DNA of 64,000 nt from JASHPR01 sp963815375 (lineage in GTDB: Bacteria; Actinomycetota; Actinomycetes; Streptosporangiales; Streptosporangiaceae), in contig CAWFGX010000001.1 in the NCBI GenBank assembly GCA_963815375.1, positions 806,001-870,000 of the forward strand, in the 5' to 3' direction. Within the stretch, counting starts at the first letter, position 1. Each line of letters starts with the position of its first letter. Below are positions 1 through 8,651 of this stretch, piece after piece. A model generated the notes under the pieces. The model ran no database searches and was not told where the DNA came from. It was given only the letters and a program-made list of their open reading frames with translations. Position numbers and translations under genes: made by a program.

Positions 1-1096
1 GGAGCTATTCCGGCTGTTCCGTGAGCAGCCGACGCCGGAACTGGCCGCCGAGGCGCGCGAGGGCGTCAGGACCGCGCTCTCCCCCAACGACCGGCTGCAG
101 CAGCTCTTCCATCCGTGGGTTAGTTACCTGATCGTGCCGCTGTTCGCGCTGGCCAACGCCGGGATAGTGGTGACCGGCAGCTTCCTGGCCCACGCGTTCA
201 CGTCGACGATCACGCTGGGCATCGTGGTCGGCTACGTCGTGGGCAAGCCCGTCGGCACCACGGCCGCCGCTTGGCTGGTCACCCGGATCACCCGCGGGCG
301 GATCAGCCCTCCGGTCGGCTGGGGTGCCGTCGGCGGAGCCGGATCGATAGCCGGTATCGGCTTCACCGTGTCGCTGCTGATCGCATCGCTCGCCTTCCAC
401 GGCGAGCAACTCGCTCAGGCCAAGGCGGGCGTACTGACAGCAGCGCTGTGCGCGGCCGCGCTCACCTGGCTGGTCTCGCGGGCGATCATGCTGCTGCCCA
501 AGCGGCTGCGGGTCCGCGCCCTGCTCGGCACGTCGGAGACGATCATCGACCTGGCCGTGCCCGTCGACCCGCAGCGCGATCACATCCGCGGGCCCAAGAA
601 GTCCCCGGTCACCGTTGTCGAGTACGGCGACTTCGAGTGCCCCTACTGCGGGCAGGCCGAGGCGGTCATCCGCGAGCTGCTCGCCGACCGTGGCGATGTC
701 CGCTACGTCTGGCGGCATCTGCCGCTGAACGACGTCCACCCGCACGCCCAGCTTGCTTCCGAGGCCGCCGAGGCCGCCGCCCGGCAGGGCGAGGACGCGT
801 TCTGGGGCCTGCACGACCTGCTGCTGGAGCACCAGGATGCGCTGGGTAAGGCCGACCTGCTCCGCTACGCTGCCGAACTCGGGCTGGACACCGAGCAGTT
901 CGCTCGCGACCTGAAGAAGCACGCGGGCGCGGACCGGGTCGACGAGGACGTGGACTCGGCCGACCTGAGCGGCGTGGCCGGGACCCCGACGTTCTTCGTC
1001 AACGGCAAGCGCCACCACGGCGCCTTCGACCTGGACACGCTGTCGGATGCGGTTCGCCAGGCCCAGGTCCGTGCCGTGATCAGCTCTCCCCGCTGA
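1..1096 (+). CDS. nhaA: Na+/H+ antiporter NhaA fused to a DsbA-like thioredoxin domain (5' end outside window)
   Basis: The reading frame is already open at the left edge, so only the last part of the antiporter is present. The first roughly 180 residues carry the end of NhaA, with hydrophobic segments around PLFALANAGI and GIGFTVSLLI. They are followed by a cytoplasmic DsbA/thioredoxin-like domain with the redox motif CPYCG and the cis-proline region TPTFFVNG. NhaA exports Na+ in exchange for H+. Fusions to a C-terminal thioredoxin-fold domain are known in actinobacteria, and the role of the redox domain is unsettled. The gene converges with the merR-type gene and overlaps it by 17 bp. Confidence 0.93.
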   Translation, partial: ELFRLFREQPTPELAAEAREGVRTALSPNDRLQQLFHPWVSYLIVPLFALANAGIVVTGSFLAHAFTSTITLGIVVGYVVGKPVGTTAAAWLVTRITRGRISPPVGWGAVGGAGSIAGIGFTVSLLIASLAFHGEQLAQAKAGVLTAALCAAALTWLVSRAIMLLPKRLRVRALLGTSETIIDLAVPVDPQRDHIRGPKKSPVTVVEYGDFECPYCGQAEAVIRELLADRGDVRYVWRHLPLNDVHPHAQLASEAAEAAARQGEDAFWGLHDLLLEHQDALGKADLLRYAAELGLDTEQFARDLKKHAGADRVDEDVDSADLSGVAGTPTFFVNGKRHHGAFDLDTLSDAVRQAQVRAVISSPR

Positions 1097-1544
1097 CCCG
1101 GCGGGGCGCCCAGAGCTGGTCAGCGTCTCCGGCGGCGACCCGCCCCCGGTACACGTCGATCTTGTGGTCGATGAGCTTGAGGTTCTCCTGCAGCTCATCG
1201 AGCCTGGCCGTGACCTCGGCTCGGTGAGCCTCCATGAGGCCAAGCCGCTCAAGCTCGTTGCCGGGCCCGGCGGCTACCAGCTGAGCGTAGCGCCGGATGG
1301 CCTTGATGGGCATGCCGGTCGCCCGCAGCTTGGTGCAGACGACGATCCATTGCAGGTCGAGCCGGTGGTAGCGGCGCCTGCCCCCCGTAGTGCGGTCAAC
1401 GCTGGTGACGACGAGGCCGGCTCGCTCGTAGTACCGCAGGGTGTGGACGCTGACCCCGGTGCGGCGGGCGGCCTCGGCGATGCTCAGGCCGCCGGGGACG
1501 TCGGTCTGATCGAGCCCGGATACTCGCGGTTTGACTTCGAGCAC
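1080..1544 (-). CDS. MerR-family transcriptional regulator
   Basis: A 154-residue MerR-type regulator. The N-terminal winged helix reads LSIAEAARRTGVSVHTLRYYE, followed by the wing and an alpha-helical dimerisation region. There is no cysteine-rich metal-binding tail, so it is more like an organic-ligand or drug sensor than a metal sensor. It starts at a GTG and is divergent from the MFS gene with only 24 bp between the two starts. A MerR-style promoter overlaps its own first codons, so it very likely controls both itself and the MFS transporter. The inducer cannot be told from sequence. Confidence 0.9.
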   Translation of the reverse strand: MLEVKPRVSGLDQTDVPGGLSIAEAARRTGVSVHTLRYYERAGLVVTSVDRTTGGRRRYHRLDLQWIVVCTKLRATGMPIKAIRRYAQLVAAGPGNELERLGLMEAHRAEVTARLDELQENLKLIDHKIDVYRGRVAAGDADQLWAPRRVSGES

Positions 1545-1561
1545 ACTCTAAATCCTAGCGT
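1531..1561 (+). promoter_or_regulatory. MerR-type promoter/operator for the MFS gene
   Basis: A TTGACT -35 (1531-1536) and TAGCGT -10 (1556-1561) are separated by 19 bp, the over-long spacer typical of MerR-activated promoters. The spacer region holds an imperfect dyad, GACTTCGAG (1533-1541), CACA, CTCTAAATC (1546-1554), matching at 7 of 9 positions. The -10 ends seven bases before the MFS ATG, which implies a leaderless transcript. The dyad overlaps the merR start codon, which suggests autoregulation. Confidence 0.6.
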
Positions 1562-1568
1562 CGTGGCT

Positions 1569-3086
1569 ATGAGTCTTCGAACGCTGTCCCCCACCGCCGC
1601 CGGCCAGATCAGCCGACGGCGACGGCTCCTGGTACTGGCGACATGCTGCGCCAGCATCGTCATCGTGGTGATGGATATCTCCATCGTCACTGTCGCGCTG
1701 CCCGCGATCGGCCGCGACTGGCACACCTCGCAGGCCGGACTGCAGTGGACGGTCGACGCGTACACACTGGTGCTGGCCGGTTTCCTGGTCCTGGCCGGGT
1801 CCACAGCCGACCGGGTAGGCCGCCGGCGCGTCTTCCTGGCCGGCCTGGCCGGTTTCGGGTTCGGCTCAGTGCTGTGCGGCTTGGCGCCAGGCATCGGCTG
1901 GCTGATCGCAGCGCGCGCGCTGCAGGCAGCGGGCGGGACCATGCTCAACCCGGTTGCGATGGCGATCGTCGCCAACACGTTCACCGATCCAGCCGAGCGC
2001 TCCTGGGCGATCGGCGTGTTCGGCTCGATGTCTGGCCTGGCGCTGGTGCTCGGCCCAATCCTCGGCGGCGCGCTGGTCGACACCTTGGGCTGGCATTCCG
2101 TCTTCTGGGTCAACGTGCCGATCGTCATCGTCGCATTCGTGTGCACATTGCTGTTCGTGCCGGAGTCCCGCGCCGCCCGGGCGCGCCGGTTCGACCCTGC
2201 TGGCCAGGGCCTGGTGATGCTGGTGCTGGGCAGCGTCGTCTACGCGATCATCGAGTCGGGCCGGCTGGGCTGGACCTCGCCTGTCATCCTCGGACTGCTG
2301 GCGCTCGCCGCGCTCGGCATCCTGGGCATCCTGCGTTACGAACCGCGGCGCACCGACCCGCTGCTGGAGCTGCGCCTGTTTCGCAGCGTGCCGTTCAGCG
2401 CCGCGGTGGTGATAGCGCTCCTGGCGTTGTGCGCATTCGGCGCGTACCTGTTCGTGACGACTCAGTACCTGCAGGACGTCCGTGGCCTGCCGGCGCTCAC
2501 CGCCGGGCTGTGCCTGCTCCCGGTCGGGGCGCTCACGCTGCTGCTCTCGCCGCGCACCGGCCGGCTGGTCGGCGCGCACGGTCCCCGGCTGCCGCTGGTG
2601 GTCTCCGGAACCGCGCTGGCGCTGGGTGGCGGCGCTTCGGTCTGGATCAGGCCAGCCACTCCGCTGCTGGGCGTGCTGGCCGTATACGCGGCGTTCGGTG
2701 TCTTCCTGGGCACCGTCAACCCGCCGATCACCAACACGGCGATCTCGGGGATGCCGCGCTCGATGGCCGGGGTGGCAGGCTCGCTAGCCTCGGCCGGCCG
2801 GCAGACAGGCACCACGCTGGGCGTCGCGATCTCCGGAACGATCGTGGCATCGGCTCTGGCTCGTGGCGGGATCGCGTTCACGAGCGCGGCGCAGACAGTT
2901 TGGTGGCTAGTACTCGGGCTTGGTGCCGGCATCGTGGCCCTGGCCCTGCTGAGCACCGGCCGCTGGGCCAGGGAAACCGCCAGCCGGGCCGCAGCGCTCT
3001 TCGAGGTGGTGGACCAGCCCGCAGGTCCAGGACCGGCAGCTACCGCGGCGGCCGGTTTGACCCTCAACGGGGTAACGCGCCAGTAA
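1569..3086 (+). CDS. MFS drug-efflux transporter, DHA2 (14-TM) type
   Basis: About 505 residues with many hydrophobic helices, consistent with the 14-helix DHA2 family of proton-driven drug exporters. The helix 1 motif VVMDISIVTVALPAIGRDW, the motif-A loop STADRVGRRRVF and the motif-C-like GLALVLGPILGG are all visible. I chose the ATG at 1569 because it lies just downstream of the MerR-type -10 and immediately precedes the conserved start of the transporter. The frame is open further upstream but overlaps merR. Expression is probably induced through the divergent MerR protein. The substrate is unknown. Confidence 0.92.
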   Translation: MSLRTLSPTAAGQISRRRRLLVLATCCASIVIVVMDISIVTVALPAIGRDWHTSQAGLQWTVDAYTLVLAGFLVLAGSTADRVGRRRVFLAGLAGFGFGSVLCGLAPGIGWLIAARALQAAGGTMLNPVAMAIVANTFTDPAERSWAIGVFGSMSGLALVLGPILGGALVDTLGWHSVFWVNVPIVIVAFVCTLLFVPESRAARARRFDPAGQGLVMLVLGSVVYAIIESGRLGWTSPVILGLLALAALGILGILRYEPRRTDPLLELRLFRSVPFSAAVVIALLALCAFGAYLFVTTQYLQDVRGLPALTAGLCLLPVGALTLLLSPRTGRLVGAHGPRLPLVVSGTALALGGGASVWIRPATPLLGVLAVYAAFGVFLGTVNPPITNTAISGMPRSMAGVAGSLASAGRQTGTTLGVAISGTIVASALARGGIAFTSAAQTVWWLVLGLGAGIVALALLSTGRWARETASRAAALFEVVDQPAGPGPAATAAAGLTLNGVTRQ

Positions 3087-3108
3087 ATACGTCTGACGCG
3101 TTACCCCG
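3068..3108. terminator. Bidirectional hairpin terminator between convergent genes
   Basis: A perfect 12-bp stem (CGGGGTAACGCG at 3068-3079 and its complement at 3097-3108) with a 17-nt loop spans the MFS stop codon. It lies between the convergent MFS and SWIM genes. There is no long U tract, as is common in high-GC actinobacteria. Confidence 0.6.
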
Positions 3109-3128
3109 CTCATGCCTTTCAGCTCCCC

Positions 3129-4598
3129 TTAGCCGACCCTGACGGATGGGATGGGGTCGGCTCCCGCGGCCGGCATGGCGGCCGGGCTGGCCGCGGCGTC
3201 CCGGGCCAGCCGGGCGGCGAGCACGTGCTTGCAGGGGCCCCGCGTGCCGCGGTGCGCGGCCCACCAGTCGCAGGTGCACCACGCCTGGCCATCGGCGACG
3301 AGCCGTACCCGCTGCACGTGGTCGGTGACCGTCACGGTGGCCACGTCGCCGTCCAGGGCCACGGCACCCGCGGCGACCAGGGCCCGGGCGTCGCGCAGCC
3401 GCGGGTTATCCCGCTCGGCCAGGGCGGCGTCGTAGGGCAGCTCGCGGTGGAAGTACGCCGCCTCGGCCAGGTCGTAGCCGACGCGCCCCGCGGTGCCGAG
3501 CCGAACCAGGGCAGCGCGGACTTGCTGCGGCGGCAGGCCGGAACGCTCGGCGAGCAGGTCAACCTCAACTCGGGGCTCGAACGCCAGCAGAGCTCCGATC
3601 AGGTCGGCGTCGCCGCTCGAATTGCCGGACAGCGAGTCGAGCACGGATCCCTCACCCGAGAACCCGCGGTTCGCGGCCGGTGACAGCGCCAGGACAAGCC
3701 GCATGCCAGGCAGCTCCACCTCCCAGGCGCTGGAGCATGGCTCGCTCCGCGAGGTGACCGGCGGCCCGTAGGTGCGCAGCCGGCGGATGTGCCGAAGCAG
3801 CGGGGTCAGCGCGCCGAGCCGGTGCCCTCCGGCCAGGCACACAGCGCCAGGGGCCGGCCCGCCGGCCAGCCGCAGGCCGCGTCCTGACGGGACTGCCCAC
3901 TGCGTACCGCGCACCCGCCCTGTGACCACCCGGGCTCCGCTGCCGGCCGTGCCCACCGCCGAACCGGCGGGCAGCGAGCGCAGGAACCGGCCGGCCTCGG
4001 CGGCGTCCAGCTCGGCCCGCAGGTCACACGCTGCCATGATCACCTGCGCCTCGGCGAAGCCGCGCAGCCAGCGCGGCGGCAGCGGCACCTTCTTCTCGGC
4101 CGCCCGGCCGTCCACCGTGGTCACGGCCAGCTCGTCCGGGCCGACCGCCAGGTGCAGCGGGTCGTCCCCGCCAATGCGGGCCAGTGCCCGCCGCAGCGGC
4201 TCGTTCACGTCCACGTTGGTGGTTCCCCGGTCGTGCACCTCGCCGTCCAGAGCTTCCGACAGCACGTCGAGCCGCGCGTACACGCCGCAGCAGCCGGAGA
4301 ACGACTCAAACCGCAGCCGGTCGCCGTTGCAGGTCACTACTGGGTCGGCCATGGCCGGGCGGAACCCGGACCCGGCCATGACGTAGCGCTCTGCGGCAAC
4401 CCTGGCCACAGCCAGCAGTCCGGCAGCGGCCACGCCGGGGTGCGCCAGGAACCCGGTGAAGAACCTGGGGTGAGTGGACGGCGACACTAACGCGCGGCCG
4501 CCGGCGGTCTCCAGGCCCAGCCGCCCGGCCCCGGCCGCCTCGCGGAACGCCGAGGGGCGCTGGTAGGCGTAGGAATACGCGTACGCGGTATCAGCCAT
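3129..4598 (-). CDS. SWIM zinc-finger family protein
   Basis: A 489-residue protein of unknown biochemical role. Its recognisable element is a C-terminal SWIM zinc finger (CTCDWWAAHRG...CKH, pattern CxC...CxH, around residues 435-455), thought to bind DNA, RNA or protein. The N-terminal 400 residues are of mixed fold with no motif I recognise. It begins at an ATG only 41 bp after the end of the DUF1257 reading frame and on the same strand, so it looks like the last gene of the Ycf46/Hsp70/kinase cluster. SWIM proteins also accompany MoxR-vWA genes (E. coli YehQ), and such a pair lies at 18.6-21.2 kb here. Confidence 0.88.
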   Translation of the reverse strand: MADTAYAYSYAYQRPSAFREAAGAGRLGLETAGGRALVSPSTHPRFFTGFLAHPGVAAAGLLAVARVAAERYVMAGSGFRPAMADPVVTCNGDRLRFESFSGCCGVYARLDVLSEALDGEVHDRGTTNVDVNEPLRRALARIGGDDPLHLAVGPDELAVTTVDGRAAEKKVPLPPRWLRGFAEAQVIMAACDLRAELDAAEAGRFLRSLPAGSAVGTAGSGARVVTGRVRGTQWAVPSGRGLRLAGGPAPGAVCLAGGHRLGALTPLLRHIRRLRTYGPPVTSRSEPCSSAWEVELPGMRLVLALSPAANRGFSGEGSVLDSLSGNSSGDADLIGALLAFEPRVEVDLLAERSGLPPQQVRAALVRLGTAGRVGYDLAEAAYFHRELPYDAALAERDNPRLRDARALVAAGAVALDGDVATVTVTDHVQRVRLVADGQAWCTCDWWAAHRGTRGPCKHVLAARLARDAAASPAAMPAAGADPIPSVRVG

Positions 4599-4639
4599 GC
4601 CAGACAGAATAGGACCGGCCGCCGACAGTTCCCCGGAGC

Positions 4640-4747
4640 TCAGGTGACCCGGCGGAGGGTGAGCCTGCGCGTTCCGTTCTGCTCAGCCTCGTCGGTCAGC
4701 ACCTCGTAGCCGTGAGACTCCGCGTATTCCAGGGCCGCCGCGTCCCC
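4640..4747 (-). other. In-frame C-terminal remainder of the DUF1257 gene beyond a stop codon
   Basis: Directly after the TAA at 4748-4750, in the same frame, the sequence continues for 35 codons (GDAAALEYAESHGYEVLTDE... ending LRRVT) to a TGA at 4640. This matches the usual end of Ycf35-type proteins, an alpha helix then a final strand rich in R, L and T. One base change (TAA from TAC or TAT, giving Tyr) would restore a 135-residue protein of normal family length. Either the gene is a recent nonsense mutant or the base is miscalled. Confidence 0.65.
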
Positions 4748-5047
4748 TTAGGCCTGTGTCAGCCGGGTAAGCCACTCGGTGCCGTACCTGTGGGTGTCCA
4801 TCGAGTCCAGGACCACGGCGAAGGAGCCGTCGGGCTGGCGCGCGAAGCCGATGTCGGCGCTGGCTGCCTGCGCGTCCTTACGCCGGATGACAACCTCCGC
4901 GCTATCCCCGCCGACATGGCCCCAGTAGTCGTGCAGTGGCTGCGCGGTGCCGTGGACCTCGACCCTGGCGAAGCCGAGTTCGGCAAGCGCCCGGGCCAGC
5001 ACCTGCGGGTCCCGAAGCGCTGTCCGCATCCTGGTGAAGTGAGACAT
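4748..5047 (-). CDS. DUF1257 (Ycf35-like) protein, prematurely stopped
   Basis: A 99-residue product starting MSHFTRMRTALRDPQVLARALAEL, the hallmark start of the DUF1257/Ycf35 family, followed by the conserved VVIRRKD and ADIGFARQPDGSFAVVLDS strands. Ycf35 is conserved in plastids and cyanobacteria but has no assigned activity. It starts 21 bp after the stop of the Ser/Thr kinase gene, so it is co-transcribed. The stop at 4748 cuts off the last third; the remainder lies in frame downstream. Other Ycf-type and DUF2997 genes in the same operon make chance association unlikely. Confidence 0.85.
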   Translation of the reverse strand: MSHFTRMRTALRDPQVLARALAELGFARVEVHGTAQPLHDYWGHVGGDSAEVVIRRKDAQAASADIGFARQPDGSFAVVLDSMDTHRYGTEWLTRLTQA

Positions 5048-5068
5048 CAGCCCTGTCCTTGGTGCTGC

Positions 5069-6880
5069 TCAGCTGGCTTTAACAAAGGCCGACTGATCAT
5101 TCGAGGTGGACTCCCGGAATGAGTTTCCAGAGCAAGAGTAGGTCGCACTTTCTTGGTCCAGTGACAGCTGCCCGGTGTTATTGAAAGATCCGTTCTCGAA
5201 CAGTTTGTAAGTGCCGGTGACCGACTGGTTGCTGAATATTATCTGTGAACCCTCGGTTTTAATGTTATAAGTGGCCGCGCCGTTGACGACCTCTCGCCAG
5301 TCGTTGCCGTCGACCTCTGCTGTCAGCTCCGAGTTCGTCCAGGTTTCCGAGCCCTGACCGTTGGCCTGAATGGTCACGGTCCAGCCGTTGTCCCCAATGA
5401 ACTGGATAGGCTCGCCGTTTATGGTATTCGTTACCTGCTGAAGAGTGACTATCCAGGTACCGACGACGCATGGGTCCACGGCGGGGGTCGTGCGGTTCGT
5501 GCCCTTGTTGCTTGTGCTGGTTCCCCTGGTACTCGTGCCGTGGCTGTGGGTCGGGGCAGTGGTCGGCGGGGTGTAACCGATATCGCTTCTGTGGGCCCCG
5601 CTGTAGAGATACACGGCAACGCCGATCAGGACGGCCAGTACGACCGCACCAGCCACAATCGCGACCATCGCCCCGCGAGACGAGCGCCGCCGTGGGGGCG
5701 GGGTCTGCCAGCCGCCGCCGCCCCCGAACGGGGCGGGCGCGGTAGCCCCTGGCACCGGCCCTCCGGGCGGAGGCGCCCCGGCGCCGGGCATCCAGGTCCC
5801 AGGCAACCCGGTCCCAGGCATCCCGTACGTTGGCATCCCGGTCCGCGGCATCCCGGGCGAGGGCGACGCCGGTGCCGGCATCCGAGGCGCGGCCGGCGGG
5901 AACTGGGCCGGACGCGGCGGCGTGGCACCCTGGATTCCGGCTGCTGCGGCACCGTGAACCGGGGCGGCCGCGCCAGCCGGAGCAGGAGCGCCCGCGGGTC
6001 CAGCGCGGCCAGCCAGGTCGGCGGCGAGCGCGGGCGGCAGCCAGTCCCGGGTGTACTCCAGAGTCCGGCCCGAGCGGCCGGGCTGGCACCACTCCATAAC
6101 CTGGCCCGGCGACGGCCGGGCAGCCGGGTCCCTGTTCAGGCAGGCCCCGATGATCCCGGCCACCTGCGGCGGGCAGCCGCTCACGTTCGGGGTCTCGTGC
6201 AGCAGCCGGTACAGCAGCGCCGCCTCCGTGCCCTCACCGAACGGCGGGCGCCCGGTCGCAGCGAAAAACCCCAGCGCCCCCAGTGCCCACACGTCCGCAG
6301 ACGCCCCGACCAGCTCGCCACGGGCCTGTTCTGGCGCCATATAGTGCGGCGAGCCCGCCACCTTCCCTGTCCGCGTCACCGAGGTCGCGTCCTTGGCGCG
6401 GGCGATACCGAAGTCGATGACCCGCGGCCCGTCGGCGGCCAGCAGGACGTTCGACGGCTTCATGTCCCGGTGCACCAGCCCGGCAGCGTGAATCGCAGCG
6501 AGCGCCGCGCCCACCCCGGCCATCATCGCCAGCACGCTGTCCGGCGGCAGCGGGCCGTGACTGGCCACTGCCTCGGACAGCGACGGCCCCTCGACGTACG
6601 CGGTCACCAGCCATGGCGGTGACGCGTCGGCGTTGGCGTCCAGCACCTGGGCGGTGAACTGCGCGCTGACCCGCCGGGCCGCGGAGATCTCCTGACGGAA
6701 CCGGGCCAGGAACTCGGCGTCGTCCCCCAGTTCCGGCCGCATCACCTTCACAGCCACGGACCGGCCGTCCGGCGCCGCCGCCAGGTACACCACGCCCATG
6801 CCGCCGCTGCCAAGCCGCCCCTGCAGCCGGTACCCGCCGACCTCGGCTGGGTCACGGCGGGACAGGGGAGTTAGCGCCAC
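5069..6880 (-). CDS. Membrane-anchored Ser/Thr protein kinase with extracytoplasmic beta-rich domain
   Basis: About 603 residues. The kinase domain is complete: glycine loop GRLGSGGMGVVY (21-32), Lys45, HRDMKPSN (137-144), DFG (156-158) and APEQ. A Pro/Gly/Met-rich linker (about 290-400) leads to one membrane helix (about 404-427), a Thr/Ser/His-rich stalk and an outside domain of about 130 residues rich in Asn, Thr and aromatics that looks like a small beta barrel (starts CVVGTWIVTLQQ). I chose the GTG at 6880 because GAGGTGA lies just upstream. The longer frame would overlap the Hsp70 gene. It sits between Hsp70 and DUF1257 genes, so it may phosphorylate the chaperone or the ATPase in response to an envelope signal. 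That last point is inference. Confidence 0.9.
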   Translation of the reverse strand: MALTPLSRRDPAEVGGYRLQGRLGSGGMGVVYLAAAPDGRSVAVKVMRPELGDDAEFLARFRQEISAARRVSAQFTAQVLDANADASPPWLVTAYVEGPSLSEAVASHGPLPPDSVLAMMAGVGAALAAIHAAGLVHRDMKPSNVLLAADGPRVIDFGIARAKDATSVTRTGKVAGSPHYMAPEQARGELVGASADVWALGALGFFAATGRPPFGEGTEAALLYRLLHETPNVSGCPPQVAGIIGACLNRDPAARPSPGQVMEWCQPGRSGRTLEYTRDWLPPALAADLAGRAGPAGAPAPAGAAAPVHGAAAAGIQGATPPRPAQFPPAAPRMPAPASPSPGMPRTGMPTYGMPGTGLPGTWMPGAGAPPPGGPVPGATAPAPFGGGGGWQTPPPRRRSSRGAMVAIVAGAVVLAVLIGVAVYLYSGAHRSDIGYTPPTTAPTHSHGTSTRGTSTSNKGTNRTTPAVDPCVVGTWIVTLQQVTNTINGEPIQFIGDNGWTVTIQANGQGSETWTNSELTAEVDGNDWREVVNGAATYNIKTEGSQIIFSNQSVTGTYKLFENGSFNNTGQLSLDQESATYSCSGNSFRESTSNDQSAFVKAS

Positions 6881-6906
6881 TTGGTCACCTCGCTTGCCCT
6901 CCCGGC

Positions 6907-8520
6907 TCAGGCCAGCCGTACCACGGGCTGACAATCGAGGACCCTGATCCGGCGCTCGATGTCGAACGCCGAGACGGTCAGGCGCTTTTGCGCGTCGATA
7001 CGGAAGTCCAGGCTGAACCTTGCAACGCCCGCAGCGGCGGGCGGGTTCACGTCCAGGAACGTGGGGCTGTCCTCGTTCAGCCAGCGCCGCACCCGTTCCT
7101 GCCGCTGCTGCGCTGTCACCGGCACGGTGCGCGCGCCGCCGCCGGCGTCGTAGATGATCTCGAGGTCGGCGCTGCCGTCGCGCCAGGTGTCGTGGGCGCG
7201 CTCGTAGATGTTGATGCCCATGCGGCGCTGCCCGTGGTGAATGGCCTTGAGCGTCAGCGTGCGGACCGGCTCGGCCGTTGGATAGCTGGTGCCCGCGCTC
7301 ACCAGCGGCTCGAACTGGTACGCCCCGGTCTCGGCAACGTGCCGGATCTCGTAGTCGTGCTGGATGTGGTCGTGCAGCTCCTGCCCGCCCGCGATGCTCG
7401 CAGCACCAGCGGCCACCGCCTCGAGCGGCCGCTCCAGCCGGACCACGTCGGGGCTGAGCTGCAGCCGCACCACGTCCTGGACGGCGGGTATCAGGCAGCT
7501 CCCGCCGGTCAGGAACACCCCGGTGATCGAGTCTGCCGGGTACCCCCTGGCCGCGGCGCCGTCGAGAGCCTTGCGCAGCCCGCGGCCCGCCCGGCCCAGG
7601 ATGTCGCGGTCCCGCAGCAGCTGCTCGAACTCGGCCCGGGTGACCTCGCAGGAGTACCTGGCCCCGGTCACCGGGTCAGCGGCGGCGATCACGGCCTGGC
7701 CAGAGCGGGTGAGCGCGATCTTCGCAGCCTCGGCCGACGCGAGCAGCCGCCGGAACACCCGGTTGTAGCCGACGGCATCGCCGCGGGGCAGCCCGGCCGC
7801 GTCGGCGGCCCGCTCGGCCAGCAGCGCGTCGATGTGGTTGCCGCCCAGGTCCAGGCCGACCTTGGAGATCACCCGCACACCTGCGCCGCCCCGGGCGGCA
7901 TCCGGCTCCTGCACCAGGACAACGGTGATGTCGAGCGTGCCTGCCCCAAAATCGATGACACAGAACGCATCGCCCGGACTCATCCGCGCGCTATAGCCGA
8001 CCGCCGCCGCAGTTGCCTCGTCGACGACCCGCAGCCTGGCCGGGCCGGCGTCCCCGGAGACGTCCCGGACCAGCCAGTCGCGGTAGGAGTCGAATGTCTC
8101 CACTGGGGCGGTCGCGACGATTTCCAGGTCGTCGCTGCCGACGGCAAGCACAGCCATGGCCATCACGTCGCCGAGGAACTGGGTCGCGGCGTCGCGACCG
8201 GTGATCCGGCGCTCGCCCACCTCCCGGGGAACGTCGGCAGCCCGGCCGGTGAGGTTGCTCTTCGTCGCCTGGAACACGCTGACGGCCGGGTCATCCAGCA
8301 GAGTCTGCCTGGTCACGACCTGTGCCCCCAGCCAGCGCCGGCTCCCGTCGTGACCGTAGGCGATCAGCGACGGTATGACCCGCTGGGTGACGCCCGCCCC
8401 GGCCTCCCCGACCAGGTCGATGCCGTCCAGCGGGACCGGCTCGCCGCGGCCAGCCGCCTCGTCCCACCGCGCCACGACCGTATTCGCTGTGCCGAAATCC
8501 ACGCCGATGCGCGCGGTCAC
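6907..8520 (-). CDS. Hsp70-family ATPase (short, DnaK-like)
   Basis: A 537-residue Hsp70 relative. The actin-like ATPase signatures are present: phosphate-1 IGVDFGTANTVVARW at the N-terminus, the DEATAAAVGY connect region, phosphate-2 IDFGAGTLDITVV and the adenosine loop FLTGGSCLIPAVQD. The C-terminal about 150 residues form a beta-rich segment in the place of the substrate-binding domain, but the DnaK lid is missing, as in other short Hsp70-like proteins. It is not the housekeeping DnaK, because no grpE or dnaJ is nearby. It lies between the Ycf46 ATPase (131-bp gap) and the kinase (26-bp gap to the kinase GTG). Confidence 0.9.
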   Translation of the reverse strand: MTARIGVDFGTANTVVARWDEAAGRGEPVPLDGIDLVGEAGAGVTQRVIPSLIAYGHDGSRRWLGAQVVTRQTLLDDPAVSVFQATKSNLTGRAADVPREVGERRITGRDAATQFLGDVMAMAVLAVGSDDLEIVATAPVETFDSYRDWLVRDVSGDAGPARLRVVDEATAAAVGYSARMSPGDAFCVIDFGAGTLDITVVLVQEPDAARGGAGVRVISKVGLDLGGNHIDALLAERAADAAGLPRGDAVGYNRVFRRLLASAEAAKIALTRSGQAVIAAADPVTGARYSCEVTRAEFEQLLRDRDILGRAGRGLRKALDGAAARGYPADSITGVFLTGGSCLIPAVQDVVRLQLSPDVVRLERPLEAVAAGAASIAGGQELHDHIQHDYEIRHVAETGAYQFEPLVSAGTSYPTAEPVRTLTLKAIHHGQRRMGINIYERAHDTWRDGSADLEIIYDAGGGARTVPVTAQQRQERVRRWLNEDSPTFLDVNPPAAAGVARFSLDFRIDAQKRLTVSAFDIERRIRVLDCQPVVRLA

Positions 8521-8651
8521 GGTTGCCCTCCGCTGACGTTCTGTATGCCGATCTCATCATCGCCGATGGGCGGAGTGCCCGGGCCGATACGGACGTCCGC
8601 CCCGAAACGGTATTCAAGGCCGCCCTCAGCAGGCCTGCGGCGCGGTCAGGC

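Noticed and set aside
1164..1568. A much longer N-terminus for the MFS transporter
   Set aside because: It would run antisense through most of merR and has no transporter-like residues; the ATG at 1569 fits the promoter.
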